The notes: generated by a model from the sequence alone, not told the origin. A stretch of 64,000 nt of DNA from Paenibacillus sp. JJ-223 (GCF_927798175.1 NZ_CAKMMP010000020.1:1-64000), one strand, 5' to 3'; shown: positions 27,319 through 37,168, counted from the stretch's first letter. Made by a program: numbers and translations.

Positions 27319-29784
27319 TTGTCGAATCCAGTATACGGGAAACCCAAGAAGACGTCGAGCAAACTCTCTACGAGTTCGGCTTCACCGCTTCTATGGACAT
27401 TGACCATAGGGCTTATCTTATTTTTACTCTGGTCATCGTTTCAAGTTGCGCTATTTAATGGTCAAACTCTGCAATACGAAAGCCCCATTTATTGGGCATT
27501 AGCGATTACAACCCTCCTTTTCATCATCTGGGCTGTAGTCTACTACAAAAGCATAAAGCTGGAGACCCAGCGGGATTGGCTCAAGATCGCCGTCATTCTG
27601 CTGCCGCTTACCTATGTACTGTCACTGATTAGTGCCGCATCGCAATATTTGGCAGTCAACATGATCTTGATCCAATGCATCTACGCCATGCTGTTCGTCA
27701 TGACCATGTATCTGTTTCAGAACAAACAAATCAATCATATCATACAATCTTCCTTAATAGGAATTGCATATATAATTGTCGGCTTTGGTTTGTTGAACTG
27801 GCTTGGTGCATTCAGCTTCGCAGGTAAGTTGGTTGGTTGGTTCTCTGCAGGCGTAGTCAATGGAGTATACAACCAGGCCATCTGGAACGATTCCAATGGT
27901 CCGCGGCTTGCTTCCGTATTCCAGTATCCGAATACATATGCAGCATTCCTGATGGCCTTTCTGTTCATAGGCATATTCAGCATGATTCGTTCCAAAAAAG
28001 CATATGTCCAGCTTCTGCACGGTTTCATGCTGGTGCCGGTGATTCTGTCGCTGCTGCTTACCCTTTCGCGGACAGGGCTCGTCATGATGCCGATCGTCTT
28101 TGTCATTCTTCTTCTGCTGCTCAGACCTGCAAAGCAGATTCTTTGGTTCATTCACCTGGCCATCGCGGGGATTGGCACGATCGCCATTCTGAATCCGGTC
28201 AATACGGCCGGGCTTGAGCTTCAGCAGACATTCACAAGCGCTCTCGCAGCCAAAGGCTGGGGTTACCTGATCGCGGCCTCGATTGTCGTTGCCGCGTTAT
28301 GCTGGGCTGTTCAACGCTGGATTGCGCCGCGACTGGAAGGCAAGCTTCATTCCTGGGCAGAACGCAAAGGTTCCAGCCTCTGGATCCCGCTGGGCTCCAT
28401 TGTGCTCGCTGCGATCCTAGCGGGGCTGCTTCTGGGCACCAGCGTACGCAACATCCTGCCGGACAGCATCAGCACCCGGCTGGAGAACATCAATTTCCAA
28501 CAGCACAGCGTGCTGGAGCGGATTACTTTTTACAAAGATGCCTCCAAACTGTTTGCCGATTACCCGATTATTGGTGCCGGTGGCGGAGCCTGGGGCTCCT
28601 TGTATGTAAAATACCAGAACAACCCTTACGTCAGTGCGCAGGCACATAACTTCTTCATGCAGTATCTGGTAGAAGTCGGATTGATAGGCTTCCTTGTTTT
28701 TATGTCGTTCATACTGTACATCTTCTATCAGTTCGTACGAAGTTATAACCGAAGAAGCGAGGAAGAACGGGAATCGCATTTTGTCTACTTCATTTTGACC
28801 ATGTCGATTCTGGTGCTGAGCGTTCTCGATTTCAATATGAGTTATGTCTTGATCGGCATGCTCGTCTTCCTTGGTCTTGGCGGGATGGCCGCTGCAATGG
28901 AACCTCGTTCGCTTGCACGATTCAAGCTCAGCGATTCCTCTGCACGGGGAAGCTATAGCGTCATTGCCGGAATAACCGTTGTTGTATTATTGATTGTGTC
29001 CGTGCGTTTCCTGCAGGCCAATCACTATGCTTATGAAGCAAAAGAAGTAGCCCAAACCAGTCAAGACTTTGGGGAAATTAAAGCACCGCTGGATAAAGAC
29101 CTGTCGATTCGCGGTACGCATTCCGACTCGGTGTTATTACTGTCTTCCCTCTATCAGCAAGGGTTCCAGCAAACTCAGGATGATCAGTTCTACACCGCAG
29201 CCGTAGGCCTTCTTCAAAAAGGGCTTCAGTCCGAACCGTACAACAAAAGCATGGTAACCAGGCTGATCGAGCTGTACGAACTGAAGGGCGAGAATGAGCA
29301 AGCCTTTGCCCTGCAAAAGGAATACGCAGCCAACTATGTCTGGGACATGGCATGGTACGAGAAACTGATCAACCGTTCGTTTGATCTCGGGTACCAGGCT
29401 TTGGGACAAGGGGACGCTGCCAGCAAAGAAGCCTATTTCACCGCAGGCCTGAATGCTTATCAGCATGTGGTGGATGGTGTGGAACACCTGAAGACGCTGC
29501 CTGAAGGACAGCAGCAGGGTGAGCCGTTTGAGCTGACTCCAACGATGATCCTGAATGCAGGAAAAATAAAGTATATGACCAATGATGCAGCAGGTGCGGC
29601 TGCCATCCTGAAAAGTGGAATTGCAGAGGATTTATCCGATGCAACCAACCGCGAGATTGTGAGATGGTACCTCGGCGCCTTGAGTAAAACAGGGCAGCAG
29701 GATCAGGCATTATACGACAAATTCGTTGCGGATTCTCCTGACGAAGCTGAACAGATCAAGCGCATTGCCGAAATGAACTTCTAA
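27319..29784 (+). CDS. O-antigen ligase (Wzy_C) family membrane protein with TPR-like C-terminus
   Basis: 821 residues. About 12 membrane helices lie in residues 20-580, with the Wzy_C region holding LSRTGLVMMP and, in the large loop, AHNFFMQYLVEVG. Residues about 610-821 look like TPR helices. In Paenibacillus alvei the similar protein WsfB links the glycan to S-layer protein, so oligosaccharide transfer to a surface protein is the likely task. TTG at 27319 is chosen because AAAGGAG lies 9 nt upstream; the ATG at 27286 has no ribosome site and overlaps the promoter. It is divergent from wzm, at the edge of the AT-rich block. Confidence 0.82.
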   Translation: MSNPVYGKPKKTSSKLSTSSASPLLWTLTIGLILFLLWSSFQVALFNGQTLQYESPIYWALAITTLLFIIWAVVYYKSIKLETQRDWLKIAVILLPLTYVLSLISAASQYLAVNMILIQCIYAMLFVMTMYLFQNKQINHIIQSSLIGIAYIIVGFGLLNWLGAFSFAGKLVGWFSAGVVNGVYNQAIWNDSNGPRLASVFQYPNTYAAFLMAFLFIGIFSMIRSKKAYVQLLHGFMLVPVILSLLLTLSRTGLVMMPIVFVILLLLLRPAKQILWFIHLAIAGIGTIAILNPVNTAGLELQQTFTSALAAKGWGYLIAASIVVAALCWAVQRWIAPRLEGKLHSWAERKGSSLWIPLGSIVLAAILAGLLLGTSVRNILPDSISTRLENINFQQHSVLERITFYKDASKLFADYPIIGAGGGAWGSLYVKYQNNPYVSAQAHNFFMQYLVEVGLIGFLVFMSFILYIFYQFVRSYNRRSEEERESHFVYFILTMSILVLSVLDFNMSYVLIGMLVFLGLGGMAAAMEPRSLARFKLSDSSARGSYSVIAGITVVVLLIVSVRFLQANHYAYEAKEVAQTSQDFGEIKAPLDKDLSIRGTHSDSVLLLSSLYQQGFQQTQDDQFYTAAVGLLQKGLQSEPYNKSMVTRLIELYELKGENEQAFALQKEYAANYVWDMAWYEKLINRSFDLGYQALGQGDAASKEAYFTAGLNAYQHVVDGVEHLKTLPEGQQQGEPFELTPTMILNAGKIKYMTNDAAGAAAILKSGIAEDLSDATNREIVRWYLGALSKTGQQDQALYDKFVADSPDEAEQIKRIAEMNF

Positions 29785-29788
29785 ATGA

Positions 29789-29834
29789 CAAACAGCCCAT
29801 GAATGGATATATACGTCCACTCATGGGCTGTTTG
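29789..29834. terminator. Bidirectional terminator between the ligase-like gene and galU
   Basis: Perfect 14-bp stem CAAACAGCCCATGA / TCATGGGCTGTTTG between the convergent stops at 29784 and 29837. T runs are short (TTTG) on both strands. Confidence 0.7.
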
Positions 29835-29836
29835 AT

Positions 29837-30718
29837 CTAGCGCTCCGACTCCACCACTTCCCTCAAATATTTCAACAAATCCTCTCGCAGATCGTCATGC
29901 TGAAGCGCATAATGAATCGTCGTTTCGATAAAGCCAAGTTTCTCGCCGACGTCATGGCGAAGCCCCTCAAAATGATATGCCAGTATCTCTCTCCGCTCAT
30001 TCAATCGGGACAATGCATCGGTTAGCTGAATTTCCCCTCCGACACCAGCAGACTGCTGTCCAAGAATCTCAAAGATATCAGGTGTCAAAATATAACGTCC
30101 CATAATGGCCAGGTTGGATGGCGACTGTTCCGTGCTCGGCTTCTCAATCAGGCGGCGCGCTCGGAACACGCGTTCATCGGTATGGGAGACGACTTCGCCG
30201 TCCACGATTCCGTATCTGGACACTTCGCTCCAATCGACGGGCTGCACGCCGACAATGGGTGATTGCAACTCGTCATACACCTCCATCATCTGCTGCAGAC
30301 ACGGCGTATTGGCTTCAACAATATCGTCCCCGAGAAGTACGGCAAACGGTTCGTCTCCAATAAATTTCCGTGCACACCAGATGGCATGTCCCAGTCCCTT
30401 GGGTTCCTTTTGCCGGATATAATGAATGTCCGCCATCTCGGATGGTTTGCGAACTTCGCTGAGCAGGTCCCACTTTTGTTTGTCAGCTAAATTCTGTTCC
30501 AGCTCGAAGGAGTAATCGAAGTGGTCTTCGATCGCACGTTTCCCCTTGCCAGTCACGATGATAATGTCTTCTATTCCAGAGGCGACGGCCTCCTCGATGA
30601 TGTACTGAATCGTCGGCTTGTCAACGATCGGCAGCATTTCCTTTGGCATCGCTTTGGTGGCAGGCAGAAAACGTGTCCCCAGCCCAGCCGCAGGAATAAT
30701 CGCTTTACGGATTTTCAT
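29837..30718 (-). CDS. galU: UTP-glucose-1-phosphate uridylyltransferase GalU
   Basis: 293 residues. It makes UDP-glucose for cell-wall and surface glycans and glycolipid. Signature KAIIPAAGLGTRFLPATKAM (residues 4-23) and EMLPIVDKPTIQYIIEEAV follow at once; GDDIVE near 107 binds metal and sugar. ATG at 30718 is preferred (usual MKIRKAIIPAAG start, GGGG 11 nt upstream); an ATG three codons earlier is also possible. It sits beside the glycan locus and could supply its UDP-sugar. Confidence 0.95.
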   Translation of the reverse strand: MKIRKAIIPAAGLGTRFLPATKAMPKEMLPIVDKPTIQYIIEEAVASGIEDIIIVTGKGKRAIEDHFDYSFELEQNLADKQKWDLLSEVRKPSEMADIHYIRQKEPKGLGHAIWCARKFIGDEPFAVLLGDDIVEANTPCLQQMMEVYDELQSPIVGVQPVDWSEVSRYGIVDGEVVSHTDERVFRARRLIEKPSTEQSPSNLAIMGRYILTPDIFEILGQQSAGVGGEIQLTDALSRLNERREILAYHFEGLRHDVGEKLGFIETTIHYALQHDDLREDLLKYLREVVESER

Positions 30719-30897
30719 GAAAATCATGGCCCCTTTTCAAAGTTCAAACAGTCGAAATATACGATGAATTCGAAGAGTAATCCAGTCAATACTGTACACT
30801 TCATTAACACAAAATGGCTAAGTGAACCCAAGTATACCATGGTTTTTTAGGCACTGTAACAACGATACACAAATTATATTGCTTCTCATGGTACCAC

Positions 30898-30936
30898 GAA
30901 AAGGGCGATGCCGGAATTGCTCCACTGCATCACCCT
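30898..30936 (-). terminator. Terminator of the SNF2 helicase gene
   Basis: Minus strand AGGGTGATGC / GCATCGCCCT (one mismatch) followed by TTTTCG, 10 bp past the stop. Confidence 0.6.
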
Positions 30937-30945
30937 CATGTCTTG

Positions 30946-33900
30946 TTACACCATCAACAGCTCCCGGATATCATGCTCGGAAAGGGCGGTGGCCCCTCCG
31001 TCTCCCGGCTCGATCACTTCGGCGATCAGATCTTTTTTGCGCTGCTGCAGCTCCAGAATCTTCTCTTCGATCGTTCCTTCCGACACAAGGCGGATAACCT
31101 GCACAACCTGCTTTTGCCCCATCCGATGGGCGCGTCCGATCGCCTGCTCCTCCACGGCGGGGTTCCACCATAGATCGTATAAAACAACTGTATCCGCCCC
31201 CGTGAGGTTGAGACCAGTTCCGCCTGCCTTCAAGGAAATCAAAAACAAGTCGCCCTCTCCCTCGTTGAACCGTCGGCACATGTCTACCCGATCTTTAGCC
31301 GGCGTTTGCCCATCGAGATAGAACAAGCCGCGCCCCTGTGCAAGCAGCGTCTGGCGAATCATGGCGAGCATGCTCGCAAACTGGGAGAAAATCAGCATGC
31401 GCCTGCCTGAAGCCATGGCGTCCTCCACGATGTCCAGCAGTTGTTCCATTTTGCCCGACTCGCCCCGGTAGTCTTCCACAAACAGAGCCGGGTGGCAGCA
31501 CAACTGGCGCAAGCGGGTAATGCCTGCCAAAATTTTGATGCGATGCTGCTGGAAACCGCCTTCTTGCAAATCGCGGGACGTTTCGTCCTGCAGTTGGGAC
31601 AGATAAGCCGCGTACAGCTTCTTCTGCTCCTGGTTCAACTCCGAACGATGCACCGTTTCGATGCGGTCCGGCAGCTCTTCGAGCACGTCCTTCTTCAGGC
31701 GGCGCATGATAAATGGACGAACCATGCGGGCGATGCGCTCTGCCTGAAGATCGCGGAAGCGGCGATAGCTGGGGAACAGTCCCGGGAATATGGCCTCGAA
31801 AATGGACCACAACTCGTCCAGCGAATTTTCGACCGGCGTTCCCGTCAGGGCAAATCGGCGCGGAGCCTGGATTTGCTTCACGGCCCGAGCCGTCTGGGAA
31901 GAGGAGTTTTTGATCGCCTGCGCCTCATCCAGGATGAGCGTATGGAACGCCCTGCCCAAATACGTATCCAGATCGCGGCGAAGCAGCGGATACGACGTAA
32001 TGACGACGTCGGCATGCCCCATATCCGCCAGCATCGAGGCGCGTTCCTCCTTCTGCCCGGCCGCGACAAGCACGTTCAGATGGGGCGCAAAACGCGCAAA
32101 TTCATGGGCCCAGTTATACGTTAACGATGCTGGCGCAACGACGAGCACTGGAGGATGACCTGTGTTCGCAGACGAATCCGGCGCCTCCGCCAACTCGGCC
32201 GTAATGTACGCGATGCTTTGCAGCGTTTTGCCAAGCCCCATGTCATCGGCCAAAATGCCGCCAAAGCGGTAAAACGCGAGCGTACGCAGCCACTGGTACC
32301 CGCTGGCCTGATAATCGCGCAGCACGGAGGACAGCGTGTCTGGCAGCACGAAGTCCATCCGGTCCGGGTCGCGCAGATCGGCGAGGAAGCGCCGGATGGC
32401 GCCGCCCCACTTCACATGGCCGGATACCTCGTCCCGGCCCGGAAGCTGCAAGGCCCGGACAGCCGGCAGCTGAATGTGGCTGCCGCGAATATCGCCAGGC
32501 TCCAACCCGAGCGAGTCCGCCACGCGGGCGAAGCTGTGCATGCCTTCATTTTCAAGCGAGATAAACGTACCGTCACGCAAGCGCATATAGGCTTTCTTTT
32601 CAACAATACTGCGCATCAGCTCCTCAATCTCCTGCTCATCCAATCCGTCCATCTCGAACGAAATTTCGAGCCAGTCCAACCCTTTGCCGAGATCGACGCG
32701 AACTTTCGGAGGAATCTGTGAGGCGGGCATCATCGCTTTGACTGCGTTCGGCACATAAACATCGGCGTATTTTTCGAGTTCAGGCACCAAGAAATACAGG
32801 ACGTTATAAATGGCATCCTCCTTCTCGCTCACCCAGACGCTGCCCTCCCGCTCAAGCAAGGACGCATCCAACTTGTCGATTAAATGCTGTTCTCGTCGGC
32901 GGTCACGGATCAGAATCACTCGTTCTTCCTCTTCTTCGATCAAATATTCCGCGAGTGGATTGATGACCATCACTTCGTAATCGAATTCGAGGCGGGCCGT
33001 AATCCGTGCCCGATAGAAATCAAGATACAGCTTCGGCGTGAGCGTCGGCTCCACGATCTGTTCCCGAACTTTGGCATCGATGGAAAGATGGCCGAGCATC
33101 CGTAATTCAGGCACCACATGCTGCACGAACTCGTTCACCTGATGTTCCGAGATATCAATGCTCTCCTTGATGCCGTAGGACGTAAGTGCACCCACCAAAT
33201 CTTCCAGACTTCGCATCTGTGTCGGACCCAGCATGTGCAGCTCGCCTTCTACGACTGCGGCACCGTATGCCGGAAGAAGCAATACCTCGCGCAATCCCGA
33301 CACTTCAAGCTGATACCCTTCCTGCTTGCCTTCGGCGATCCGATAGTACAAAGGCAGCGCCCCCTGTCCCAGCGCAAGCGGACCGTTCACGAACCCGGTC
33401 CCTTCCATCCGGCTGTCCGCCTGAAGCAACAGATCGAGCAGCGGTTTCCATACCAGCGGCGCAATCAGGATGTCCCGGCTATCCGAAGCACCAAGGTAAC
33501 CCGATATCGATTCCCGGTAAGCTTCTTCGCTATGGCGCATACGAATCAGCATGGATAGAATCTCTTGGTTGCGCGGGCTGAAATAATGGCGGGACGGATC
33601 ATAGGCAAAATGTTTGGTAAACAGCATCGATACACCCTTTTCGACGCTGTTCAGAAACTGCTTGACCTTTGGAACGACGTACAGGCGTTTTTCGCCTACC
33701 TTGAGTTCCAGCGCCAGTTTGGCCTCTCCTTTGCGAACCTGTGCCAACTTGCAAATGAATTGGACCTGCAGTTCTTCCTGAAACGGGGAGCGCAGTTCCG
33801 GAGCTGCCATGCTTCGTTCCAATGCGTGCATGGGATTTCGCTCCCTCGCAAAGAGCGACAAAATTTCGTCCGCCGTGCGATAGGAAGGTTTGTCTGCGGA

Positions 33901-34416
33901 CCTCCCCCAGCCGAGCGCCGAGCTTGGACGACCCGCCTGCGCCAATGAAGAAGGAAGAGATGCATCGGGGCGCTCCCATGCGTTTTCCTCTACCAAAGTC
34001 CCCACGCGGGATGCGCCTTCTCCTCCTGCCTTCGAAGATGAAGTTCCTGCAGAAACGCCAACCGAAGTCGCCGGCCGCTCACTGTGCGCATCGCTTTCCC
34101 CCCGGGTCTTCTGGGCGGCAGGTTTTGCCTGTTCCCAGCGCTCGTGAATGGTCAAGAGGACGGCGGCCACGTGCTTGCAATAGTCGTAATACGTCCCGTA
34201 GGCAGGACAATCGCAAAACGCCTCGATCTCTCCCGCCTCGTCCAGATCGATCTTCACCTTGTATCGCTTGGTTCCTCGCACGATCGCGTCATAATGCTGC
34301 TCATCCTCGCTAACAACTAGATTGGTCACACGTCCTGACTTATGGTAGTCATCCCCTCGTTTAAATGCCGTGACACCGCACAGCAATTTGATGTCCATCA
34401 TTGAGAATGGCGCCAC
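30946..34416 (-). CDS. SNF2-family helicase with N-terminal SWIM zinc finger
   Basis: 1156 residues. A SWIM-type finger (CDCPAYGTYYDYCKH, about 65-80) opens the protein; a low-complexity Ala/Ser/Gly-rich stretch (about 95-160) follows; a long middle region of unknown fold; then the SNF2 motor with DDMGLGKTLQS near 725, LDEAQAIKN near 830, and a C-terminal helicase lobe with QAIGRAHRMGQKQ near 1095. Such bacterial proteins probably remodel RNA polymerase or DNA-bound proteins (RapA-like), but the partner is unknown. GTG at 34416 is preferred over GTG 34449 because AAGGAGG lies just before it. Confidence 0.88.
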   Translation of the reverse strand: MAPFSMMDIKLLCGVTAFKRGDDYHKSGRVTNLVVSEDEQHYDAIVRGTKRYKVKIDLDEAGEIEAFCDCPAYGTYYDYCKHVAAVLLTIHERWEQAKPAAQKTRGESDAHSERPATSVGVSAGTSSSKAGGEGASRVGTLVEENAWERPDASLPSSLAQAGRPSSALGWGRSADKPSYRTADEILSLFARERNPMHALERSMAAPELRSPFQEELQVQFICKLAQVRKGEAKLALELKVGEKRLYVVPKVKQFLNSVEKGVSMLFTKHFAYDPSRHYFSPRNQEILSMLIRMRHSEEAYRESISGYLGASDSRDILIAPLVWKPLLDLLLQADSRMEGTGFVNGPLALGQGALPLYYRIAEGKQEGYQLEVSGLREVLLLPAYGAAVVEGELHMLGPTQMRSLEDLVGALTSYGIKESIDISEHQVNEFVQHVVPELRMLGHLSIDAKVREQIVEPTLTPKLYLDFYRARITARLEFDYEVMVINPLAEYLIEEEEERVILIRDRRREQHLIDKLDASLLEREGSVWVSEKEDAIYNVLYFLVPELEKYADVYVPNAVKAMMPASQIPPKVRVDLGKGLDWLEISFEMDGLDEQEIEELMRSIVEKKAYMRLRDGTFISLENEGMHSFARVADSLGLEPGDIRGSHIQLPAVRALQLPGRDEVSGHVKWGGAIRRFLADLRDPDRMDFVLPDTLSSVLRDYQASGYQWLRTLAFYRFGGILADDMGLGKTLQSIAYITAELAEAPDSSANTGHPPVLVVAPASLTYNWAHEFARFAPHLNVLVAAGQKEERASMLADMGHADVVITSYPLLRRDLDTYLGRAFHTLILDEAQAIKNSSSQTARAVKQIQAPRRFALTGTPVENSLDELWSIFEAIFPGLFPSYRRFRDLQAERIARMVRPFIMRRLKKDVLEELPDRIETVHRSELNQEQKKLYAAYLSQLQDETSRDLQEGGFQQHRIKILAGITRLRQLCCHPALFVEDYRGESGKMEQLLDIVEDAMASGRRMLIFSQFASMLAMIRQTLLAQGRGLFYLDGQTPAKDRVDMCRRFNEGEGDLFLISLKAGGTGLNLTGADTVVLYDLWWNPAVEEQAIGRAHRMGQKQVVQVIRLVSEGTIEEKILELQQRKKDLIAEVIEPGDGGATALSEHDIRELLMV

Positions 34417-34563
34417 GTATCCCCCTCCTCCTTGCAAATCAATCGTCACGTTCCACCAACAACATCTTGAATCAACAGATTCGTTCGTTCATCCGTCCGT
34501 TCGTTATGGCGTCGCGTTTCTTGAAAGTTTCTATTGGCGGGTCCTTTACCCGATCCGGTTATG

Positions 34564-34603
34564 AAAAAGACCCCAAGAGCTCCTTCAAGCAGAGATTGGG
34601 GTC
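34564..34603 (-). terminator. Terminator of the U32 gene
   Basis: Minus strand GACCCCAA / TTGGGGTC with a 19-base loop, then TTTTTC. Confidence 0.75.
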
Positions 34604-34638
34604 CGTTCTTCGTTCTTCGTTCCTCGTTCTTCATTCAT
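34604..34638. repeat. 7-bp tandem repeat (CGTTCTT), about 4.5 copies
   Basis: Plus strand CGTTCTT, CGTTCTT, CGTTCCT, CGTTCTT, then the diverged CATTCAT. It lies between the U32 stop and its terminator, so it is transcribed as AAGAACG repeats in the 3' UTR. Confidence 0.8.
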
Positions 34639-34654
34639 GCATGGCGCTGTTTGG

Positions 34655-37168
34655 TTATTTCACCAGCTGACCGCGGGTAACGCCAAGCTGGTTGGTCGCT
34701 TTCAGCGTTTTCCATACTTGCGTGCCGCTAATTTCGCCGCGCAATGCACGGTTGTACAGATCGATAACCTCCCGCACCTGCTCCGGCGTTTCTTCCAGGA
34801 ACTCCACGCGGTAACGGGACACGCCAAGATCCATGAAGTTCGTCAAGTATTCTGCGCCGGACTGCTCTACCGCATTGTACACCGTGTTGCGGCAGCCTTC
34901 GTCCACGCGTACCGGGTGGGACATGCCGATCCGGTCCTGCAAGGAAGCGCGATGCTCTTCGCAAGGACGGCCGCAGTTCGTGTAGTCCGTGCCTTCACTC
35001 ATAAATGTGCAGTACACGCAGTGCTCTGTGTGGAACATCGGCAAATGCTGGTGAATGACCACTTCGGTGCGGTCCGTACGTGCGCGTCGGAGCAGGTCCA
35101 CCATTTGTTGAATGTTCAGGTCGTAAGATGGCGTCACCCAGTCGCAGCCCGCTTCCAGGAACAATTCAACCGCTTTATGGTTGGCGATGTTCAGGGAGAA
35201 GTCGCCGATCAGCTGCGGATGCTTCGCATCCGGGTTCTCCATCCGGTGGCGCAGATAGTAGTAGAGCGCTCCGGTGTTGCGCACCAGCACGGCATCCGGC
35301 TGCAAACGCAAAATGTTGGCATGGTAGCCGTTCTCGCCAGGCATATGGATGCGCGGCGTCGCCAGCGCGATTTTGCGGCCTGCGGCACGCACGGCCTCCA
35401 CCGCTGCCGGGAACTGCTTGATGAACTCGAAGTCGGCGTAGATCATGCCGACGCCGGCCTCGAGCGCTGCCTCCACTTGCGGCAGGCTGCGGCACAGCGC
35501 GGTCAGCTCGGCTTGACCGCGCGCCACCGGCGTTGCGGGCACGGCCGCATCGCCGTACACGTCCACCGCCCGTTTCACGTAGACGGGCGGTTTCGGGCGC
35601 TCGCCCGCGAGCTGTTCTACCGCCTGACGGCGAATGTTGTTCAGCTCGCGCATCGGGATGATGACGTCACCGTGCAGGTTGACGTCCAGCTCTTCCAGCT
35701 GGAACACGGTACCGCCGAGACGGCCAAACTGCTCTTCGAGCAGCTCATGCGTCATCGGGCGCTTCTGCGCGATGTCCAGCTCCATCTCCGAATCGACGCG
35801 CACCGTCGTGCCTTTCTGCACGTCGGTCCACCATGTGCTGAGTGGCTGCCCCGGGCTGCCGATGACTTTGACGTGTACCGGGAAGACGCGGTAAGGTTTG
35901 TCGGTCTCGAAGGTCTGGCGCAGACGTTTGTCCAGCGCAGGGTCATTCGTTTTCCATACCTTGTCGCCCACTTTCACGCGACGCAGGTCGACGTCGCTGC
36001 GACCGGGCACGATGTCCACGATCCAGCCCTCTTGGCCTTCGCCTTCGAGTTTGACGCCTTTGCGGCGAACGTCGTAGACGCGTCCACCCTCTTCTTTTTT
36101 CGTCGGGTCACCGGCATCGAACACAATGCCGTCCCCGCGCTTAACTGGTGCATCCAATTTGACGACGACGCCGTCGCGCAGCACTTGATCCACACGCCCC
36201 AGATAGACGCCGCGGCTTTTCGGGAACGTGCCGTCCACCAGTTTTTTGTTGTTCGTGCCTTCCAGGAAACCGTGCGTGAAACCGCGCGAGAAGCTTTGCT
36301 GCAGTTCGCGAACCTCTTCCTTGCTTGGACGGGTATCGTCGCCGTCGAAATAACGATCGATCGCCTTGCGGTATTTGCTGACCACGTTCGCCACGTATTC
36401 CGGCGTTTTGAGGCGGCCTTCGATTTTGAAAGACGTCACGCCCGCTTCGATCAATTCCGGCATCAGGTCAATCGCGGCCAAATCCTTCGGCGACAGAAGA
36501 TACGCCACATCGCCCATCGGTTTGTGTTCGCCATCCACCATTAAGTCATACGGCAAACGGCAAGCCTGAGCGCATTCTCCGCGGTTCGCCGAACGTCCGC
36601 CCCACATTTCCGAGGTCAGGCACTGTCCCGAATAGGAGACGCACAACGCGCCATGGACAAATACTTCCATCGGCAGTTTCGCCTGCTCACCGATCTTTTG
36701 GATCTGCTTCAAGTTATTTTCCCGGCCAAGCACAACTCGCTCCATGTCAAACGGCTTTGTGAACTCTACCGCTTCCGGCGACGTAATCGTCATTTGAGTG
36801 GAACCGTGAATCGGGAAGTCCGGCGAAATTTCGCGGATCAGCTTCACCAATCCCAAATCCTGCACGATGACCGCATCCACGCCTGCATCCACGCAAGCGT
36901 CGATCAGTTCCTTCGCGTCCTCCAGCTCATTTTCAAAAATCAATATGTTAAAGGTCAAAAAACCCTTCACGCCATAGCTGTGCAAAAACGCCATAATTTC
37001 CGGCAGCTCGTCCATGCGGAAATTGTTCGCGCGCGCACGCGCATTGAATTTTTCGACGCCGAAAAAAATCGCATCCGCTCCGTTGGCTACCGCCGAACGC
37101 ATGCAATCCCAGTCCCCCGCAGGTGCCAGAAGCTCAACGTCCTCTCTTCGAATTGCTGTTGTTGTCAT
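34655..37168 (-). CDS. U32 family protein (RlhA/TrhP-type RNA hydroxylation; formerly 'collagenase-like peptidase')
   Basis: 837 residues, the long form. The N-terminal U32 domain carries EVFVHGALCVSYSGQC and RGECAQACRLPYD (about 168-205), whose cysteines form the family signature. A middle region (about 330-530; DUF3656-like) and a second U32-like half with HCVYCTF and NCGRPCEEH (about 750-775) follow. E. coli members take part in 5-hydroxycytidine (rRNA) and 5-hydroxyuridine (tRNA) formation; which RNA is the target here is not known. ATG at 37168 has GGAGGAA just upstream; an earlier start at 37213 lacks one. It is the gene upstream of the SNF2 helicase, separated by a terminator. Confidence 0.85.
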   Translation of the reverse strand: MTTTAIRREDVELLAPAGDWDCMRSAVANGADAIFFGVEKFNARARANNFRMDELPEIMAFLHSYGVKGFLTFNILIFENELEDAKELIDACVDAGVDAVIVQDLGLVKLIREISPDFPIHGSTQMTITSPEAVEFTKPFDMERVVLGRENNLKQIQKIGEQAKLPMEVFVHGALCVSYSGQCLTSEMWGGRSANRGECAQACRLPYDLMVDGEHKPMGDVAYLLSPKDLAAIDLMPELIEAGVTSFKIEGRLKTPEYVANVVSKYRKAIDRYFDGDDTRPSKEEVRELQQSFSRGFTHGFLEGTNNKKLVDGTFPKSRGVYLGRVDQVLRDGVVVKLDAPVKRGDGIVFDAGDPTKKEEGGRVYDVRRKGVKLEGEGQEGWIVDIVPGRSDVDLRRVKVGDKVWKTNDPALDKRLRQTFETDKPYRVFPVHVKVIGSPGQPLSTWWTDVQKGTTVRVDSEMELDIAQKRPMTHELLEEQFGRLGGTVFQLEELDVNLHGDVIIPMRELNNIRRQAVEQLAGERPKPPVYVKRAVDVYGDAAVPATPVARGQAELTALCRSLPQVEAALEAGVGMIYADFEFIKQFPAAVEAVRAAGRKIALATPRIHMPGENGYHANILRLQPDAVLVRNTGALYYYLRHRMENPDAKHPQLIGDFSLNIANHKAVELFLEAGCDWVTPSYDLNIQQMVDLLRRARTDRTEVVIHQHLPMFHTEHCVYCTFMSEGTDYTNCGRPCEEHRASLQDRIGMSHPVRVDEGCRNTVYNAVEQSGAEYLTNFMDLGVSRYRVEFLEETPEQVREVIDLYNRALRGEISGTQVWKTLKATNQLGVTRGQLVK

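Noticed and set aside
30730..30790. TTGACT ... TATATT on the minus strand as galU promoter
   Set aside because: The boxes are 22 bp apart, too far for sigma-A.
30946..34416. SNF2 protein as part of a defence island
   Set aside because: Neighbours are galU and a U32 gene; no nuclease, methylase or other defence partner is seen.
34637..36544. 635-codon frame antisense to the U32 gene
   Set aside because: Composition of a reverse-strand shadow, and its start overlaps the tandem repeat without a ribosome site.
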